A model generated the notes under the pieces. The model saw only the letters and a program-made list of their open reading frames with translations, made no database searches and was not told the origin of the DNA. Of a stretch of 64,000 bases of DNA, positions 42,304 through 50,255 are shown one piece after another (position 1 is the stretch's first letter; each line of letters opens with the position of its first letter). This DNA is from Bacillota bacterium (lineage in GTDB: Bacteria; Bacillota; Clostridia; Christensenellales; Aristaeellaceae): contig JAEVYX010000111.1 of assembly GCA_023392515.1 (NCBI GenBank), positions 18,078 through 82,077 of the forward strand. Direction: 5' to 3'. The translations under genes and the position numbers were made by a program.

Positions 42304-43005
42304 ATGATGCAGATTCTCATTGCCGAAGATGAGCAGGATCTACGTATGCTGGTGCAAAAAAGCCTTTTACAGGAGGGGTATGACGTTCTGGAAGCAGCAG
42401 ATGGCCTTACAGCCTGGGCACTATTGCAAAAAGAATCTCCCGATTTGGCTTTATTGGATGTCATGATGCCGGGGCTGGACGGGTTTAATCTATTGTGCAA
42501 GCTACGGGAAAAAAGCGATATTCCCGTAATATTCCTGACAGCCCGCGGGGATGAGATGGATAAGGTGCTTGGTTTGAACCTTGGAGCTGATGATTATCTG
42601 GTCAAGCCCTTTGCCATGGCGGAATTAATGGCCAGAATAGCCGCACTTTTGAGGCGCAGTCAGGGGTATGGGAAACCCGGCAATTCAGCGCTGCTGCAGC
42701 ACGGCAATTTGATATTAGATCAAGCCGCATGCGCCGCAACCTATGCAGGCAGCGATCTTGCGCTCAGCGCTAAAGAATTTTTGCTGCTTAAACATTTCAT
42801 GACACATCCGGGGCAGGTTTTCACCAAACGTCAGCTATATCAGGCGATTTGGAATGAAGATACGTATTATGATGATAATACCATTATGGTACATATCTCC
42901 CATCTTCGCAACAAGATCGAGTCCGATCCGAAAAACCCACGCCATATTCAAACCGTTCGAGGGATTGGTTACCGTTTTTCGGGAAAGAGCGGTGACCGCT
43001 CATGA
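42304..43005 (+). CDS. OmpR-family response regulator
   Basis: About 233 residues. Receiver domain with acidic pair EDEQ at 8-11, phospho-acceptor Asp in LALLDVMMPGLDG near 53 and YLVKPF; C-terminal winged helix ending HIQTVRGIGYRFSG. AAAGGTGG precedes ATG 42304. Its partner kinase starts in an ATGA overlap at its stop. The target may be the downstream methyltransferase/gluzincin genes, where direct repeats lie at the promoter. Confidence 0.92.
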   Translation: MMQILIAEDEQDLRMLVQKSLLQEGYDVLEAADGLTAWALLQKESPDLALLDVMMPGLDGFNLLCKLREKSDIPVIFLTARGDEMDKVLGLNLGADDYLVKPFAMAELMARIAALLRRSQGYGKPGNSALLQHGNLILDQAACAATYAGSDLALSAKEFLLLKHFMTHPGQVFTKRQLYQAIWNEDTYYDDNTIMVHISHLRNKIESDPKNPRHIQTVRGIGYRFSGKSGDRS

Positions 43006-44408
43006 GTCATAAGCTGCAGCAGCGCTTTTTGGCTAATTATCTCCTCATGTTTTTTCTTTCCATCATCATAGGTTTGATGGGTTATCTCCTGCTGCTCTTT
43101 GCCAATGATGTACTTTCCAAAACACTGGTAAAAAGCCGGTATACCGCTGAAAGTCTTATGAAGGATGACTTTCATGCTATTGACTTTTCCGGCGTTGTGG
43201 AAAATGGCGGCGGCGTGCAAGTAGTAAACCAGGACTTGCAGGTTGTTTTGACAGAAGGCCTTGATCTGCTGGAAAGCAAGAATCTGACTCAGGTGGAATG
43301 GACCCATTTTCTTACCGGCAGCAGGCAGATTCGCCTTCCATACAGTGTCAGTGTGGCTTATAATGAAACTCATGCGTTTTGGCTGGTCGTCAGTTTTCCA
43401 ACATCCCTGCGCATCGACTTTGCAATTGTGCACAACAGCCTGTACCCTTCCAAAGATTTGAATGCCGTTATCGGCGTACTGGCAGCGGTTGCTATTCTGT
43501 ATTTTTTGCTATTGACGGTTGTGGCGGCCATTTATTCACGCATAACTGCGCTATCCATACTCAATCCGTTGAGAAAACTGTGTCTGAGTACCCGCCGCCT
43601 GCGAGATGGGGATTATACCACGCGGGTGGACCTAAACCTGAAAAATGAATTCAAGGAGCTGCAGGACACTTTCAACAGTATGGCGGAAAAGCTTCAGCAG
43701 GAAGCGGCACTTAGGGAGCAGATGGAATTGAATCGGCGCAGGATGATCTTGGACATCTCCCATGATTTGAAAAACCCATTGGCCGCTATGATGGGCCATG
43801 CGGAATATTGCCTTGCCATCGATACACCTCCAAGTGAAGAAATAAAGAATTCTCTCCGGATCATTTGCGATCATGGCAAGCGGGCTAATTTGCTTATTTC
43901 GGGGCTGTTTGAACTATCCAAACTGGAAAGCCCGGATTATCGCCTGCCGACGGTCAAGACGGATATCAGCGAGTTTCTGCGCCAGACCGCCGCCCAGGCT
44001 GTTCTATCTCTGGAGGCCGCCGGCTTTTCCTATGTGTTTGAAATACCGGAAGAGGAGCTTTGGGTGCAGATGGATACGGCGGCCATGAGCCGTGTCTTTC
44101 AAAACCTACTGTCCAACGCTATCGCCTATAACTCCAAAGGGACGTCGGTGATGATCGAACTTACGCAAACGCCAACAGAAGTAATATGCTCTTTTTCAGA
44201 TAACGGAACAGGGATCGATAAAGAAGTGGCAGACCGCATCTTTCAGCCTTTTGTACGGGCAGATGCGGCGAGAAACTCCAAAACCGGCGGTACAGGTCTG
44301 GGCCTTGCCATCGTGCAAAAGATTATAGCGCTTCATGGCGGAAGCATTCGGTTGGACACAGCACCTGGCAAGGGCTGCTCTTTTACCATCACGCTTCCAA
44401 AGATTTAA
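43002..44408 (+). CDS. Membrane sensor histidine kinase with HAMP domain
   Basis: A 468-residue kinase. Helices at ~12-36 and ~150-178 flank a ~110-residue extracytoplasmic sensor. HAMP follows (LRDGDYTTRVDLNLKNEFKEL), then the H box LDISHDLKNPLAAM with His near 251, N box NLLSNAIAYN, G1 SDNGTGI, F box FQPFVRAD and G2 GGTGLGLAIV. Cognate of the overlapping response regulator. The stimulus is unknown; position next to vanX and a surface hydrolase-like gene suggests a cell-envelope signal (inference). Confidence 0.92.
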   Translation: MSHKLQQRFLANYLLMFFLSIIIGLMGYLLLLFANDVLSKTLVKSRYTAESLMKDDFHAIDFSGVVENGGGVQVVNQDLQVVLTEGLDLLESKNLTQVEWTHFLTGSRQIRLPYSVSVAYNETHAFWLVVSFPTSLRIDFAIVHNSLYPSKDLNAVIGVLAAVAILYFLLLTVVAAIYSRITALSILNPLRKLCLSTRRLRDGDYTTRVDLNLKNEFKELQDTFNSMAEKLQQEAALREQMELNRRRMILDISHDLKNPLAAMMGHAEYCLAIDTPPSEEIKNSLRIICDHGKRANLLISGLFELSKLESPDYRLPTVKTDISEFLRQTAAQAVLSLEAAGFSYVFEIPEEELWVQMDTAAMSRVFQNLLSNAIAYNSKGTSVMIELTQTPTEVICSFSDNGTGIDKEVADRIFQPFVRADAARNSKTGGTGLGLAIVQKIIALHGGSIRLDTAPGKGCSFTITLPKI

Positions 44409-44458
44409 GATGGATTTAAGGTTTTTCATATATCCGCTTCAGATTGCTTTGCTATGAT
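44402..44458 (+). promoter_or_regulatory. Candidate response-regulator site and promoter
   Basis: GATTTAAG occurs at 44402-44409 and 44413-44420, an 11-bp direct repeat as bound by OmpR/PhoB-type dimers. TATGAT at 44453-44458 has no proper -35, placing the repeats where an activator would stand. Confidence 0.45.
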
Positions 44459-44515
44459 ATCCCTGCGGGCGAGAAAGTGCCAAAACGCCCAAAAGCAATC
44501 ATGGGAGGGTTTTTT

Positions 44516-45127
44516 ATGGAAACGCTTGAAAGTCATTTTTACAACTGGGGCGGTGTCTTGTTTTTCATGATCCTGTATGGTTCCATACTCTTTTTCTTGC
44601 CCTTTTACCGTAAGATGGAGAAAAAGCCCAAGGGTACCTACCTATCCTTTGTCATAGCCTTTGCTATTGAGATGCATGGCATCCCTTTCAGTATGTACAT
44701 CATTTCCTTTCTGGTCGGCCATAACCTTCCGGAAGGGGTTTTGTGGGGGCATACGCTTTTTCAGTGGATTGGCTACTGGGGCATGTATATCAATATCGCC
44801 TGCGCCATTACGGCCCTTGCGCTCATTCTATGCGGCTGGCGTACAATACACAAGGCGTACTGGTCGAAAGAGAAAGGCACAGGCAGCTTGGTCACCACTG
44901 GAATCTACCAATATATCCGCCATCCCCAATACACAGGGCTTATGCTTTTGTCCTTTGGCATGCTGGCCGAATGGGCTACGCTCCCCCTTCTTGTCATGTT
45001 TCCTGTCATGATTGTGATGTATATACGCTTGGCCAAGCGCGAGGAAGCTGACATGATTTTAGAGTTTGGCGATACGTATAAAGCCTACATGAAAAAAACA
45101 AAAATGTTTCTTCCTTTTATTACTTAA
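44516..45127 (+). CDS. ICMT/phospholipid-methyltransferase-like membrane protein
   Basis: About 203 residues with five or so membrane helices. The C-terminal GIYQYIRHPQYTG ... EEADMILEFGDTYKAYMKK block is the SAM-binding signature of isoprenylcysteine carboxyl methyltransferase/PEMT-like enzymes. Bacterial members methylate lipids, thiols or unknown acceptors. GGGAGGG before ATG 44516 sets the start. Downstream of the two-component system and possibly regulated by it; the gluzincin-like gene follows after 30 bp. Confidence 0.85.
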   Translation: METLESHFYNWGGVLFFMILYGSILFFLPFYRKMEKKPKGTYLSFVIAFAIEMHGIPFSMYIISFLVGHNLPEGVLWGHTLFQWIGYWGMYINIACAITALALILCGWRTIHKAYWSKEKGTGSLVTTGIYQYIRHPQYTGLMLLSFGMLAEWATLPLLVMFPVMIVMYIRLAKREEADMILEFGDTYKAYMKKTKMFLPFIT

Positions 45128-45157
45128 TGCATGAATGCAAATGAATGGAGATTGATG

Positions 45158-45940
45158 ATGAGAAAGCCTGTGCGAAAAGTATTTAAGTATTTTGCCTTTA
45201 CGCTCCTTGCCCTAGTGCTACTGTTTGCTGCCTCCTTTTTGCCTGTTTTGAATCTGAACACCGGCAATATGAGCACACTGCAGGGCGAGTGGATAACCGT
45301 CTACTACGAAGCGGAAGAAAAAGCCGCAAGGGATGTATTTGACCTGGCCGACAAAAAAGCCGGCCAGCTTCAAGAAATGCTGGGTTTTTCTGAAAAGCAG
45401 AACATCAACTTATATATCTACGATGATCAGACCAGGTTTCAAACAAAAAAGTATGGGTTGATTGCGCCTTTGTTAGGACTTGACTGGTATATAGGCGATA
45501 ACCGGGGAAGCACAGTGCTTCTTGCATCACCGGGCGGAGTGACGAATAATGCCGCATATGATAGACGGTGCCAGGCTGCCCTTCACGAAATGGTTCATGC
45601 CTATAATTCTCTGCTGAACCCCAAAATGCCCCTGTGGCTTAACGAAGGAACCGCCTTGTACCTGACAAACGGCGATCCCATGAAAGATTTGTACAGCCGT
45701 TCCCCCATGCCTACCATGCAGGAGATGAAGACCTCCAGCCCCATTGATTTTTCCAATATGGGTGGGTATGATTTCGCACACACCTATATTGAATATCTAG
45801 ATAAAACCTACGGATGGGATAAGGTCCTTTCTCTCTTGCGCGGGGATAGCTGCCTTACGGCGCTTGGAAAAGATGAAACCGCTATTTATCAGGAATGGAC
45901 AGCCTTTTTGCAAACGCATTATGCAACTGCCCGTTTCTAA
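45158..45940 (+). CDS. Membrane-anchored gluzincin-like metallopeptidase (peptidase MA family)
   Basis: About 260 residues. A basic N-terminus and one helix (residues ~10-30) anchor it, with the rest outside. ALHEMVHAYN contains HExxH, and LNEGTALYL 25 residues later supplies the third zinc ligand Glu, the gluzincin pattern. Substrate unknown; perhaps wall or surface protein turnover. GGAG suits ATG 45158 better than the upstream ATG 45131. Probably co-transcribed with the methyltransferase gene. Confidence 0.85.
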   Translation: MRKPVRKVFKYFAFTLLALVLLFAASFLPVLNLNTGNMSTLQGEWITVYYEAEEKAARDVFDLADKKAGQLQEMLGFSEKQNINLYIYDDQTRFQTKKYGLIAPLLGLDWYIGDNRGSTVLLASPGGVTNNAAYDRRCQAALHEMVHAYNSLLNPKMPLWLNEGTALYLTNGDPMKDLYSRSPMPTMQEMKTSSPIDFSNMGGYDFAHTYIEYLDKTYGWDKVLSLLRGDSCLTALGKDETAIYQEWTAFLQTHYATARF

Positions 45941-45952
45941 CAACCTATAGAC

Positions 45953-45988
45953 AAGGCCTGGAGCGTTCAACATCGCCCCGGGCTTTTT
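45953..45988. terminator. Bidirectional terminator
   Basis: AAGGCCTGGAGCG pairs imperfectly with CGCCCCGGGCTT followed by TTT, between convergent genes. Confidence 0.7.
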
Positions 45989-46658
45989 ATTGATTCGTCT
46001 TGTGCAATTGAAAGCTGCTTCTGCGAAAATGGATCAAGCCTTCTGCTTGCAATTTCCCAAGCTCGCTGGACATGGCGCTGCGGTCCACGCCCAGATAGTC
46101 CGCCAATTCCTGCCGATTAAACGGGATTGTAAAATCCAGGCTTCCCTTTTTTTGCGCCTGCGTATTCAAATAGGTCAACAGCTTTTCCCGTGTGGTGCGC
46201 TGAGCCATAGCTTCAATTTTTTCGCTGAGAAGGATATTTTTTTGTGCAAGAATGGCCAGCATATTCCCAATCAACCGGGTATGATGGGCGCAGCACGACC
46301 CGCAAAGCCCCATGATCTTTTTGCAGTCAAGGAGCATGATTTCGCTGGGAGCGGCTGCCATCACGGTAACGGGGAGCCTTTCCACCCTTCCGAAGGAAAA
46401 CGCTTCACCAAACAGGTCTCCCGGGCCAAACTCCCCTAGAATTGTGCGGCGTCCCAATACATCCTCCTTTATGACATGGATCAGGCCGGATAGGATGACG
46501 CCAACGTAAAAGACTTTCTCCCCTGCCATGAACACGATTTCACCTTTATCGCAGAATTTTTCCCGGGCTGAAAGGCAAGGCAGCAAAAGTTCCAAGTCAT
46601 TCTCCGAAATATATTGGAAAAGAGGCGTTTTCATTAAAATGGCAATATTCTTTTTCAC
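45987..46658 (-). CDS. Crp/Fnr-family regulator with cysteine cluster
   Basis: A 223-residue protein: cyclic-nucleotide-binding-like domain (~10-125) and C-terminal HTH (NRQELADYLGVDRSAMSSELGKL). Cys residues at 28, 36, 112, 119, 122 and 123 include C-x6-C-x2-CC, which could bind a metal or cluster, or act as a thiol switch. Clostridial relatives often sit beside hybrid-cluster or ferredoxin genes and sense redox or NO. It is divergent from such a ferredoxin gene here, with a palindrome between. Effector not established. Confidence 0.9.
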   Translation of the reverse strand: MKKNIAILMKTPLFQYISENDLELLLPCLSAREKFCDKGEIVFMAGEKVFYVGVILSGLIHVIKEDVLGRRTILGEFGPGDLFGEAFSFGRVERLPVTVMAAAPSEIMLLDCKKIMGLCGSCCAHHTRLIGNMLAILAQKNILLSEKIEAMAQRTTREKLLTYLNTQAQKKGSLDFTIPFNRQELADYLGVDRSAMSSELGKLQAEGLIHFRRSSFQLHKTNQ

Positions 46659-46708
46659 GCACTAGCTCCTTCGTTGCAAAAACAACAGACTTGTGATTTT
46701 TAGTATAG

Positions 46709-46723
46709 TACAATACCTTTGTA
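46709..46723. promoter_or_regulatory. Candidate Crp/Fnr operator
   Basis: TACAA-TACCT-TTGTA is a perfect 15-bp hyphenated palindrome in the divergent gap. A related TTGTGTACAA lies at 47890-47899 upstream of the DUF438 gene. Confidence 0.45.
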
Positions 46724-46746
46724 AAAGCAAGAAAGGAGCGTGCGGT

Positions 46747-47445
46747 ATGATCCGTACTATCATAAAAATCAACGAGGAAAAATGCAACGGGTGCGGCCTT
46801 TGCGCAAAAGCATGCCATGAAGGCGCTATCGCCATGAAAGACGGAAAGGCCAAGCTGATCAGGGATGACTATTGCGATGGCTTGGGCAACTGTCTGCCTG
46901 TTTGCCCCACCGGTGCCATCACATTTGAGGAGAGGGAAGCAGCGGCTTTTGATGAAGCAGCTGTAAACCAGCACAAAAAAGAGGCAGCCCCCGTGCATAC
47001 AGGCGGATGCCCCGGAAGCAGAGCCAAGCTCTTTAGAAATATGGAAGAAAAGACGCCTGCATCATGTGAAAACATTCCCAGCGAGCTTATGCAATGGCCG
47101 GTTCAGCTGAAGCTGGCGCCGATAAACGCTCCCTATTTCCAGCATGCAAATCTTCTAATTGCAGCGGATTGCTCCGCATATGCCTATGGAAATTTCCACA
47201 GGGAATTTATGAGAAACCACATAACATTGATCGGCTGTCCTAAGCTAGATTCGGGCGATTACGAAGAAAAGCTTGCCGAAATTTTCAGGCAGAATGAAAT
47301 TGAAAGCGTCCGGGTTGTAAGGATGGAAGTACCATGCTGCGGCGGGATTGAATACGCCGTAAATCAAGCCCTGCAGAACTGCGGAAAAAGCATTCCCTTG
47401 CAGGTCGTTGTTCTCAGCACGGATGGTCAAATCAATCAATGCTAG
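46747..47445 (+). CDS. 4Fe-4S ferredoxin-like protein with extended C-terminal domain
   Basis: About 232 residues. The N-terminal ~60 hold two cluster motifs, CNGCGLCAKAC and CDGLGNCLPVCP. The C-terminal domain has further Cys, notably DCSAYAYG, IGCPKLD and PCCGG, a pattern found in clostridial redox proteins of unknown activity. AAAGGAGCG precedes ATG 46747. Starts an operon with a cupin and possibly the DUF438 protein, divergent from the Crp/Fnr regulator that probably controls it. Confidence 0.88.
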   Translation: MIRTIIKINEEKCNGCGLCAKACHEGAIAMKDGKAKLIRDDYCDGLGNCLPVCPTGAITFEEREAAAFDEAAVNQHKKEAAPVHTGGCPGSRAKLFRNMEEKTPASCENIPSELMQWPVQLKLAPINAPYFQHANLLIAADCSAYAYGNFHREFMRNHITLIGCPKLDSGDYEEKLAEIFRQNEIESVRVVRMEVPCCGGIEYAVNQALQNCGKSIPLQVVVLSTDGQINQC

Positions 47446-47456
47446 GAGGAGAAACC

Positions 47457-47804
47457 ATGGCAGCGAAAATTTTGAAGAATATTCCTCATGAAACAGTGCT
47501 GGATTTTTCCCACCAGGTGGAAACACTGGCAGGGCAGATCGTCAGCAAAACCCTTGTCCAAAATCGCGCCGTAAGCACCACACTGTTTGCCTTTTCCAAG
47601 GGGGAAGAAATATCCACCCATGATTCCAACGGCGACGCGCTGGTTATGGTGATGGAAGGCACGGGAGAATTTACGGTCGGGGGCACAAAGCATACGCTGA
47701 AAGCCGGGCAAGCGCTTGTAATGCCAGCCCAAATCCCTCACGCGGTCTATGCGCCGGAAGACTTCAAAATGATGCTTATCGTGGTTTTTCCGCAAGATAA
47801 ATGA
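47457..47804 (+). CDS. Small cupin-domain protein
   Basis: A 115-residue single cupin barrel. HDSNGDALVMVMEGTGEFTVGG is cupin motif 1 (with one of the usual His missing), and MPAQIPHAV is motif 2. AGGAGGAGAAACC precedes the ATG, overlapping the end of the ferredoxin gene's region, so the two are linked. A metal-dependent sensor or enzyme is possible; function unknown. Confidence 0.85.
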   Translation: MAAKILKNIPHETVLDFSHQVETLAGQIVSKTLVQNRAVSTTLFAFSKGEEISTHDSNGDALVMVMEGTGEFTVGGTKHTLKAGQALVMPAQIPHAVYAPEDFKMMLIVVFPQDK

Positions 47805-47926
47805 AGGGCCGGAGTCCTCTAGCGGCGAGATGAATCCCAGCTTTTCGGACATGCTACAAAGTATGTGCAGACTGGCAGCAAGCCCTCAATTGTGTACAAA
47901 TTCATTTGAGATAAGGAGGCTAGTAT

Positions 47927-49153
47927 ATGAGCAAGGAAATCAACAATAGCGAATACCGCCAGAAAGTGATCAAGGATCTGTTGGAACAGCTTCATGCCGG
48001 AAAGCCGGTGGAAGAAGTAAAGGCTGTATTTGAGGAGGCATTTGACGGTGTATCCGCATCGGAAATTGCCCAGGCAGAAAATGAACTAATTGCAGGCGGG
48101 CTGCCTGTTGAAGAAGTTCAAAAGCTGTGCGATGTACATGCGGCTGTTTTCAAAGGCTCTGTGGAGGATATTCATCGTCCTTCAGACCCTGCACAAATTC
48201 CGGGGCATCCCGCCCACATCCTCAAAGAAGAAAACCGGGCTGTTTCCCAGCTGATGGAAAACAGAATCAAGCCCCGCCTTGCTCATTTTTTGCAGTCTCC
48301 TACCTCCGAATCCCTGAAAAGCCTGTCCGAAGCTTTTTCCCTTATGCCGGAGCTTTTTAAGCATTACCTCAAAAAGGAGAATGTACTGTTTCCCCATCTG
48401 GAAAAGCACGGAATAACAGCCCCGCCCAAAGTGATGTGGGGTGTGGATGATGATATTCGCAGCCTTGTTCGGGAAGCTTTCGAGCGAATCAGTGACTATG
48501 ATGGCGACGCCGCCTCCCTGGCCGAAGCAGTGAAAACAGCGCTGGATAAGGCTTCTGAAATGATTACAAAGGAAAACAATATCCTTTTGCCAATGATGCT
48601 GGAGCATTTCACACAGGAAGAGTGGGCCAAAATTGCGGAGGACAGCGCTGAGATGGGTACCTGCCTGATCCCCCCTCAGCCTCGCTGGCACTCGGAAACA
48701 TCTTCACCAAAAGCCGAAACGCATGATGAGGATAACGTACCCTCTGCAATGATTATTCTCCCCACCGGCAATTTGAAACTGGAAGAGTTGACGGGGCTTC
48801 TCAACGCGCTGCCGGTTGACATCACCTTTGTAGACCGGGAAGACACGGTAAAATATTTCTCTCAGGGTTCCGAGCGCATCTTCCCCCGTACAAAGTCGAT
48901 CATTGGGCGCAAGGTCATCAATTGCCATCCTCCTGCCAGCATGCACATTGTCGAAAAGATATTGGAAGACTTTAAGGCTGGAAAAAAGGATCATGAGGAT
49001 TTTTGGCTTCCCATCCATGGCAAATATATTTTCATCCGATATTTTGCCATACGGGATGAAAAGGGAGAATATATCGGTACGCTGGAGGTCACTCAGGATA
49101 TCGCGCCAATCCAGAAAATTGAGGGAGAAAAGCGGCTGGTTTCCGACGATTGA
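47927..49153 (+). CDS. DUF438 / hemerythrin-like / PAS protein
   Basis: A 408-residue protein: DUF438 (~10-80), a hemerythrin-like four-helix domain (~90-245, HILKEENRAVSQLM, HYLKKENVLFPHLEKHG, MITKENNILLPMMLEHF with likely iron ligands) and a C-terminal PAS domain (~285-400). Related proteins are implicated in oxygen or NO sensing and repair in anaerobes. ATAAGGAGG precedes the ATG. A 120-bp gap separates it from the cupin gene; a TTGTGTACAA motif there may be a regulator site. It carries no output domain. Confidence 0.88.
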   Translation: MSKEINNSEYRQKVIKDLLEQLHAGKPVEEVKAVFEEAFDGVSASEIAQAENELIAGGLPVEEVQKLCDVHAAVFKGSVEDIHRPSDPAQIPGHPAHILKEENRAVSQLMENRIKPRLAHFLQSPTSESLKSLSEAFSLMPELFKHYLKKENVLFPHLEKHGITAPPKVMWGVDDDIRSLVREAFERISDYDGDAASLAEAVKTALDKASEMITKENNILLPMMLEHFTQEEWAKIAEDSAEMGTCLIPPQPRWHSETSSPKAETHDEDNVPSAMIILPTGNLKLEELTGLLNALPVDITFVDREDTVKYFSQGSERIFPRTKSIIGRKVINCHPPASMHIVEKILEDFKAGKKDHEDFWLPIHGKYIFIRYFAIRDEKGEYIGTLEVTQDIAPIQKIEGEKRLVSDD

Positions 49154-49171
49154 CACCATGCATGCCGCTTC

Positions 49172-49200
49172 TTGACACCCGCCTCAATTCACGGTATGAT
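49172..49200 (+). promoter_or_regulatory. Promoter of msrAB
   Basis: TTGACA (49172-49177), 17-bp spacer, TATGAT (49195-49200), 36 bp before the ATG. Confidence 0.75.
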
Positions 49201-49235
49201 GCAGGCAGGATTTGCGATGCAAAAGGAGTGCGCCT

Positions 49236-50189
49236 ATGGCCAAAGAAATCTACCTTGCCGGCGGATGCTTTTGGGGTACGGAAAAATACATGTCCTCGGT
49301 GAAGGGTGTTTTGGAAACACAAGTTGGTTACGCCAACGGGAATACGGAACATCCTACCTATGAGGAAGTATGCCATCATAATACCGGGCACGCGGAAACC
49401 GTCAAGGTTGTTTATGACCCGGATGCGGTCACGCTGCCTTTTTTGCTAAACCTGTATTATGATGCCATCGATCCTTCCTCTGTAAACCGCCAGGGAGGCG
49501 ATCACGGCACTCAATACCGAACGGGAATTTATTATACAGATCCCGCAGATGAGCAGAGCATCCGCGCTTCCCTTGCGCAATTGCAAAGCCGCCTGGATAA
49601 GAAAGTGGCCGTGGAATGCCTGCCTCTGCGCAATTACAGCCCAGCTGAGGAATATCACCAAAAGTACCTGGATAAAAACCCAAACGGGTATTGCCACATC
49701 AGCCGGGAGAAGATTGAAAAGGCTGCTCAAGCCAAGGTGGACCCTGACAATTACATGCCTATCAGCAAAGAGGAACTGCATAAAAGCCTCACGCAGGAGC
49801 AATTCGAGGTCACACAGGAGTCTGCTACGGAGCAGCCGTTTCAAAATGCTTTTTGGAACCATTACGCCCCGGGTATCTATGTGGACATCACCTCCGGCGA
49901 ACCATTGTTCGCCTCCAGCGACAAGTTTGAATCAGGCTGCGGCTGGCCCAGTTTCTCGCGGCCAATCGACCCAAATGTGGTAAAGGAATTCATGGATACA
50001 TCCCTTCTCAGAGTGCGTACAGAGGTGCGAAGCCGGGTCGGCAATGCCCACTTGGGCCATGTGTTTGAGGACGGGCCCAAAGCGTTGGGTGGTTTGCGCT
50101 ACTGTATCAACAGCGCATCCCTCCGGTTCATACCGAAGGCCGAGATGGAAGCGCAAGGTTATGGATGGTTATTGCCTTATGTAAAATGA
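49236..50189 (+). CDS. msrAB: Bifunctional peptide methionine sulfoxide reductase
   Basis: A 317-residue fusion. MsrA domain (1-~155) with the active-site Cys in GGCFWGTEKY at residue 10 region; MsrB domain (~170-315) with SGCGWPSF, GNAHLGHVF and the catalytic Cys in RYCINSASLRF. It repairs both S- and R-methionine sulfoxide. The MsrB part lacks the CxxC pairs that bind zinc in many homologues. AAAAGGAG precedes ATG 49236. Monocistronic with its own promoter. No signal peptide, so it is cytosolic. Confidence 0.96.
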   Translation: MAKEIYLAGGCFWGTEKYMSSVKGVLETQVGYANGNTEHPTYEEVCHHNTGHAETVKVVYDPDAVTLPFLLNLYYDAIDPSSVNRQGGDHGTQYRTGIYYTDPADEQSIRASLAQLQSRLDKKVAVECLPLRNYSPAEEYHQKYLDKNPNGYCHISREKIEKAAQAKVDPDNYMPISKEELHKSLTQEQFEVTQESATEQPFQNAFWNHYAPGIYVDITSGEPLFASSDKFESGCGWPSFSRPIDPNVVKEFMDTSLLRVRTEVRSRVGNAHLGHVFEDGPKALGGLRYCINSASLRFIPKAEMEAQGYGWLLPYVK

Positions 50190-50195
50190 ATGTAC

Positions 50196-50222
50196 AGCGC
50201 CCCCGCCAAAAGCGGGGGCGCT
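50196..50222. terminator. Terminator hairpin after msrAB
   Basis: AGCGCCCCCGC pairs with GCGGGGGCGCT around CAAAA. The T tract is poor, so efficiency is uncertain. Confidence 0.65.
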
Positions 50223-50255
50223 GCTATATTTCGCAAGTGTTTTTTCACGAAGGGC

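Noticed and set aside
41508..44408. vanX next to a two-component system read as a vancomycin resistance cluster
   Set aside because: No vanH or vanA/B ligase is present, and vanX is divergent from the kinase pair and grouped with a DUF362 gene. D-Ala-D-Ala recycling is the simpler reading.
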